This document shows, piece after piece, positions 61,548 through 64,000 of a stretch of DNA of 64,000 nt; position 1 is the first letter of the stretch, and each line of letters begins with the position of its first letter. The stretch comes from Micromonospora sp. AMSO31t (lineage in GTDB: Bacteria > Actinomycetota > Actinomycetes > Mycobacteriales > Micromonosporaceae), in the NCBI RefSeq assembly GCF_008868175.1, contig NZ_WBKT01000008.1, positions 20,916-84,915 on the forward strand, in the 5' to 3' direction. Below the pieces are notes generated by a model. The model had not been told where the DNA came from and ran no database searches. It worked only from the letters and a program-made list of their open reading frames with translations. The translations under genes and the position numbers were made by a program.

Positions 61548-64000
61548 GCGCACCGACCCGACCTGCCGGCCCGACGCGCCGGAGCACCGGCCGGCGCGCG
61601 ACCGGTGATCCGGCCCCCGTGGACTGCCTGCACCGGATGGTGGCCGCGCAGGCCGCCCGTACCCCGGACGCCGAGGCGGTCCGGCACGGCGGCCGGGCGC
61701 TGTCCTACCGGGAGCTGGACGAGGCGGCGAACCGGCTGGCCCGGGTGCTGCTGCGGCGCGGCGTGACCCGCGAGGACCGGGTGGGCGTCTGCCTGCCGCG
61801 CACCCCCGAGCTGGTGGTCGCCCTGCTCGCCGTGCTCCGGGCCGGCGCCGCCTACGTGCCGCTGGACCCGGCGTACCCGCCGGCCCGGGTGGCGTTCATG
61901 GCCGCCGACTCCGGGGTGCGGCTGGTGCTGACCCGCGCCGACCTCGCCGGCCGGTTCCCCGACACGGCGGTCCCGGTCGACCGGCTCGACCCGGAGGAGG
62001 ACGGCACCGACCCGGCGGTGCCGGCCACGCCGGCCGATCTGGCGTACGTCATCTACACCTCCGGCTCGACCGGGCGACCCAAGGGCGTGGCCATCGAGCA
62101 CCGCTCGGCGTCGGTGCTCATGCACTGGGTCCGGCAGACCTTCGACGACGCCGAACTGGGCGGCCTGCTCGCCGCCACCTCGGTCTGCTTCGACCTGTCG
62201 GTCTTCGAGATCTTCGGCCCGCTCTGCTGGGGCGGCCGGGTGCTGCTCGTCGACGACGTGCTGGCGCTCGCCGCCCCCGGCGCGGACCGGCTGCCGGTCA
62301 CCCTGGTCAACACCGTGCCCTCCGCGATGGGGGAACTGCTCACCGCGTCGGCCCTGCCGGCGAGCGTGCGCACCGTCTGCCTGGCCGGCGAGCCGCTGAC
62401 CGCCGCGCTGGCCGCCCGGGTCTGGTCCCGCCCGCACGTCCGCCGGCTCTGCAACCTCTACGGCCCCTCGGAGGACACCACCTACTCCACCTGGGCGGAG
62501 GTGCCACCGGACGGCGGGGACCCGCCGATCGGCCGGCCGCTGCCGCAGACCCGCGCCTACGTCCTCGACCCGGACGGCCGACCGGTCGCGCCGGGCGAGC
62601 CGGGCGAGCTGCACCTGGCCGGGGCGGGCCTGGCCCGGGGCTATCTCGACCGGCCGGAGGAGACCAGGGCCCGGTTCCTGCCCGACCCGTTCCGGCCCGG
62701 CGAGCGGATGTACCGCACCGGCGACCGGGTCCGGCTGCGGCCGGATGGGCAGCTCGCGTACCTGGGCCGGCTCGACGACCAGGTGAAGCTGCGGGGCTAC
62801 CGGATCGAGCTGGGTGAGGTGGCGGTCCGCCTCGCCGCCCTGCCCGGCGTAACCGAGGCGACCGCCGCCGTGCGGCCCGGTCCGAGCGGGGACCCGCTGC
62901 TGGTCGGCTACCTGGTGGGCGAGCGGCGCGACGACGTCCGGGCCCGGCTGGCCGAGACGCTGCCCGCCCCGCTGGTCCCCGGGGCCGTGGTCTGGCTGGA
63001 CCGGCTGCCCACGCTGCCCAACGGCAAGGTGGACCGCGCCGCCCTGCCCGCACCCACCCTGGGCGACGACACCGCCGGGCACGCCACGCTCGACGGCACG
63101 GCCGGCACGGTGGCCGTGATCTGGCACGAGCTGCTCGGCGTGCCGGTGACCGGCGCCGACAGCGACTTCCTCGCCCTCGGCGGCGACTCCCTGCTCGCGG
63201 TCCGCTGCGCCACCCGGCTGGCCGCCGCCACCGGCCGGCCGGTCCGGCCCGGCGACCTCTTCGCTCACCCGACCGTCGCCGCGCTGGCCGCCCACCTCGA
63301 CGGGCTGGCCGCCGACCCGGACCCGGTCGCCGCACCGCCCGGCGCGGCGCCGGACGGCCCCGCCCCGCTCTCCGCCGCGCAGGCCCGGCTCTGGTTCCTG
63401 CACCGGCTCGACCCGGCCGACACCTCCTACCTGCTGGCCTTCGCGGTCCGGTTCGCCACGCCGCTGGACCCGGACCGGCTGGCCCGGGCGCTGCGCCGGG
63501 TGGTCGACCGGCATCCGGCCCTGCGCACGGTCTTCCCGTCCGGCCCGGACGGGGCGGTGCAGCACGTCGGCCCCGCCGCCGACATCGCGCCGGCCGTCGC
63601 GCCGGCCGACCCGGGCACGCCGCTCGACGCCCGGCTGCGGCAGCTTGCCGCCGAGGCCACCCGGGCGCCCATGGACCTGGCCGCCGGCCCGCTGCTCCGC
63701 GCCCACCTGGTGCCGGACGGCACCGGTGACGCGCTCGCGCTGCTGCTGGTCGTGCACCACATCGTCTGCGACGACTGGTCGTTCGGCGTGCTCGTGCGGG
63801 ACCTGGCCCGGGCGTACGACCGCGAGGGCGAGACCGCGGCGGCGCGCGAACGGCCGGCGGGCGGCCCGGCGACGTTCGCCCTGGCCCAGCGGGACTGGCT
63901 GGCCGGGCCGGCGGGCCGGCGGGCGGTGGCCGAGGTGCTCGACGAGCTGCGCGGCGCTCCGGACCTGCTCGACCTGCCCGCCGCCCCACCCCGGCGGACC
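61544..64000 (+). CDS. NRPS, loading-type A-T-C... (3' end outside window)
   Basis: 819 residues visible. There is no C domain before the first A domain (about 25-515), so this looks like an initiation module. Core motifs: [10 protein letters not shown] at 172, FDLSVFE at 216-222, NLYGPSED, YRTGDR and the LPNGKVD catalytic Lys. The pocket reads D-L-F-N-C-A-L-T-Y, differing at one position from the Ala signature D-L-F-N-N-A-L-T-Y, so Ala is predicted. T domain Ser549 is intact (LGGDSLLA). A C domain follows from about residue 605, with HHIVCDDWS at 738, and runs off the right edge. The GTG start overlaps the previous stop (GTGA), so the two giants are translationally coupled. Since it starts with loading and the first protein ends with TE, it probably acts before the protein encoded upstream. 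Confidence 0.93.
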   Translation, partial: MSAPTRPAGPTRRSTGRRATGDPAPVDCLHRMVAAQAARTPDAEAVRHGGRALSYRELDEAANRLARVLLRRGVTREDRVGVCLPRTPELVVALLAVLRAGAAYVPLDPAYPPARVAFMAADSGVRLVLTRADLAGRFPDTAVPVDRLDPEEDGTDPAVPATPADLAYVIYTSGSTGRPKGVAIEHRSASVLMHWVRQTFDDAELGGLLAATSVCFDLSVFEIFGPLCWGGRVLLVDDVLALAAPGADRLPVTLVNTVPSAMGELLTASALPASVRTVCLAGEPLTAALAARVWSRPHVRRLCNLYGPSEDTTYSTWAEVPPDGGDPPIGRPLPQTRAYVLDPDGRPVAPGEPGELHLAGAGLARGYLDRPEETRARFLPDPFRPGERMYRTGDRVRLRPDGQLAYLGRLDDQVKLRGYRIELGEVAVRLAALPGVTEATAAVRPGPSGDPLLVGYLVGERRDDVRARLAETLPAPLVPGAVVWLDRLPTLPNGKVDRAALPAPTLGDDTAGHATLDGTAGTVAVIWHELLGVPVTGADSDFLALGGDSLLAVRCATRLAAATGRPVRPGDLFAHPTVAALAAHLDGLAADPDPVAAPPGAAPDGPAPLSAAQARLWFLHRLDPADTSYLLAFAVRFATPLDPDRLARALRRVVDRHPALRTVFPSGPDGAVQHVGPAADIAPAVAPADPGTPLDARLRQLAAEATRAPMDLAAGPLLRAHLVPDGTGDALALLLVVHHIVCDDWSFGVLVRDLARAYDREGETAAARERPAGGPATFALAQRDWLAGPAGRRAVAEVLDELRGAPDLLDLPAAPPRRT

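Noticed and set aside
51639..61553. 3304-codon open frame on the minus strand
   Set aside because: It is antisense to the NRPS-PKS gene, low-complexity (Gln/His/Arg/Gly), and mirrors the codon periodicity of the real gene.
1..64000. tRNA, rRNA, CRISPR arrays, insertion sequences, phage attachment sites
   Set aside because: I looked for T-loop-like motifs, spaced identical repeats and transposase motifs and found none I could support.

Overview
The window is very GC-rich (clearly above 70%, with strong G/C in third codon positions) and looks like the chromosome of a filamentous actinomycete. A Micromonospora-type Micromonosporaceae member is my best guess. The grounds are a SARP-type regulator, a SigE-family ECF sigma factor, a snapalysin protease, a DUF5709 protein, a half-conservon, a Tat-secreted phospholipase C, a Sfp-type phosphopantetheinyl transferase and giant NRPS/PKS genes. 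The genus is inference from gene content, not from a marker gene.

Layout. 1-2942: the visible part of a large SARP/ATPase regulator (minus). 3073-8128: hydrolases, a small secreted SH3-like protein, a pptH/pptT-like overlapping pair and a Yellow/royal-jelly-like protein. 8161-11412: a chitinase with a clear promoter and a long leader hairpin, a DUF2804 protein and a secreted snapalysin. 11659-15812: secreted cyclophilin, STAS anti-anti-sigma factor, PAS/PP2C phosphatase and LtrA membrane protein. 15928-21884: erythromycin-esterase-like protein, epoxide hydrolase divergent from a MarR regulator with palindromic sites between them, DUF421 protein, a 52-aa protein, a membrane GGDEF protein and a DUF72 protein. 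21901-25039: a two-gene signalling unit made of a receiver-thioredoxin-reductase fusion and a cNMP-domain histidine kinase. 25098-28524: DUF3152 lipoprotein, ECF sigma factor with its membrane partner, DUF5709 protein and a membrane-anchored unknown. 28679-31663: phosphocholine-type phospholipase C and an alpha/beta hydrolase.

31678-40663 (minus) reads as one long unit: XRE regulator, nitrate/nitrite-sensing histidine kinase (CvnA-like), roadblock protein (CvnB-like), then livK-livH-livM-livG-livF joined by 4-nt (in one case 1-nt) overlaps, then a methyltransferase. The DUF742 and GTPase members of a normal conservon are absent and a complete branched-chain-amino-acid-type ABC transporter stands in their place. 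40829-48864: cytochrome P450, arginase-fold protein with an altered metal motif, zinc alcohol dehydrogenase, a 1079-aa secreted propeller/Ig-repeat protein and an NAD-dependent epimerase.

49581-64000 (right edge) is the start of a natural-product cluster. The first gene encodes a single 3988-aa polypeptide with the order C-A-T-KS-AT-T-C-A-T-TE, followed in the same reading frame by a whole 12-helix-type MFS exporter. Its thioesterase has Cys in place of the nucleophilic Ser. The second gene overlaps it by 4 nt, begins with an A domain and no C domain, and runs off the window in a C domain. The likely order of action is therefore second protein first (loading), first protein last (release and export). 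PptT, about 43 kb upstream, is a candidate activator of the carrier domains. I saw no tRNA, rRNA, CRISPR array, insertion sequence or MbtH-like gene.
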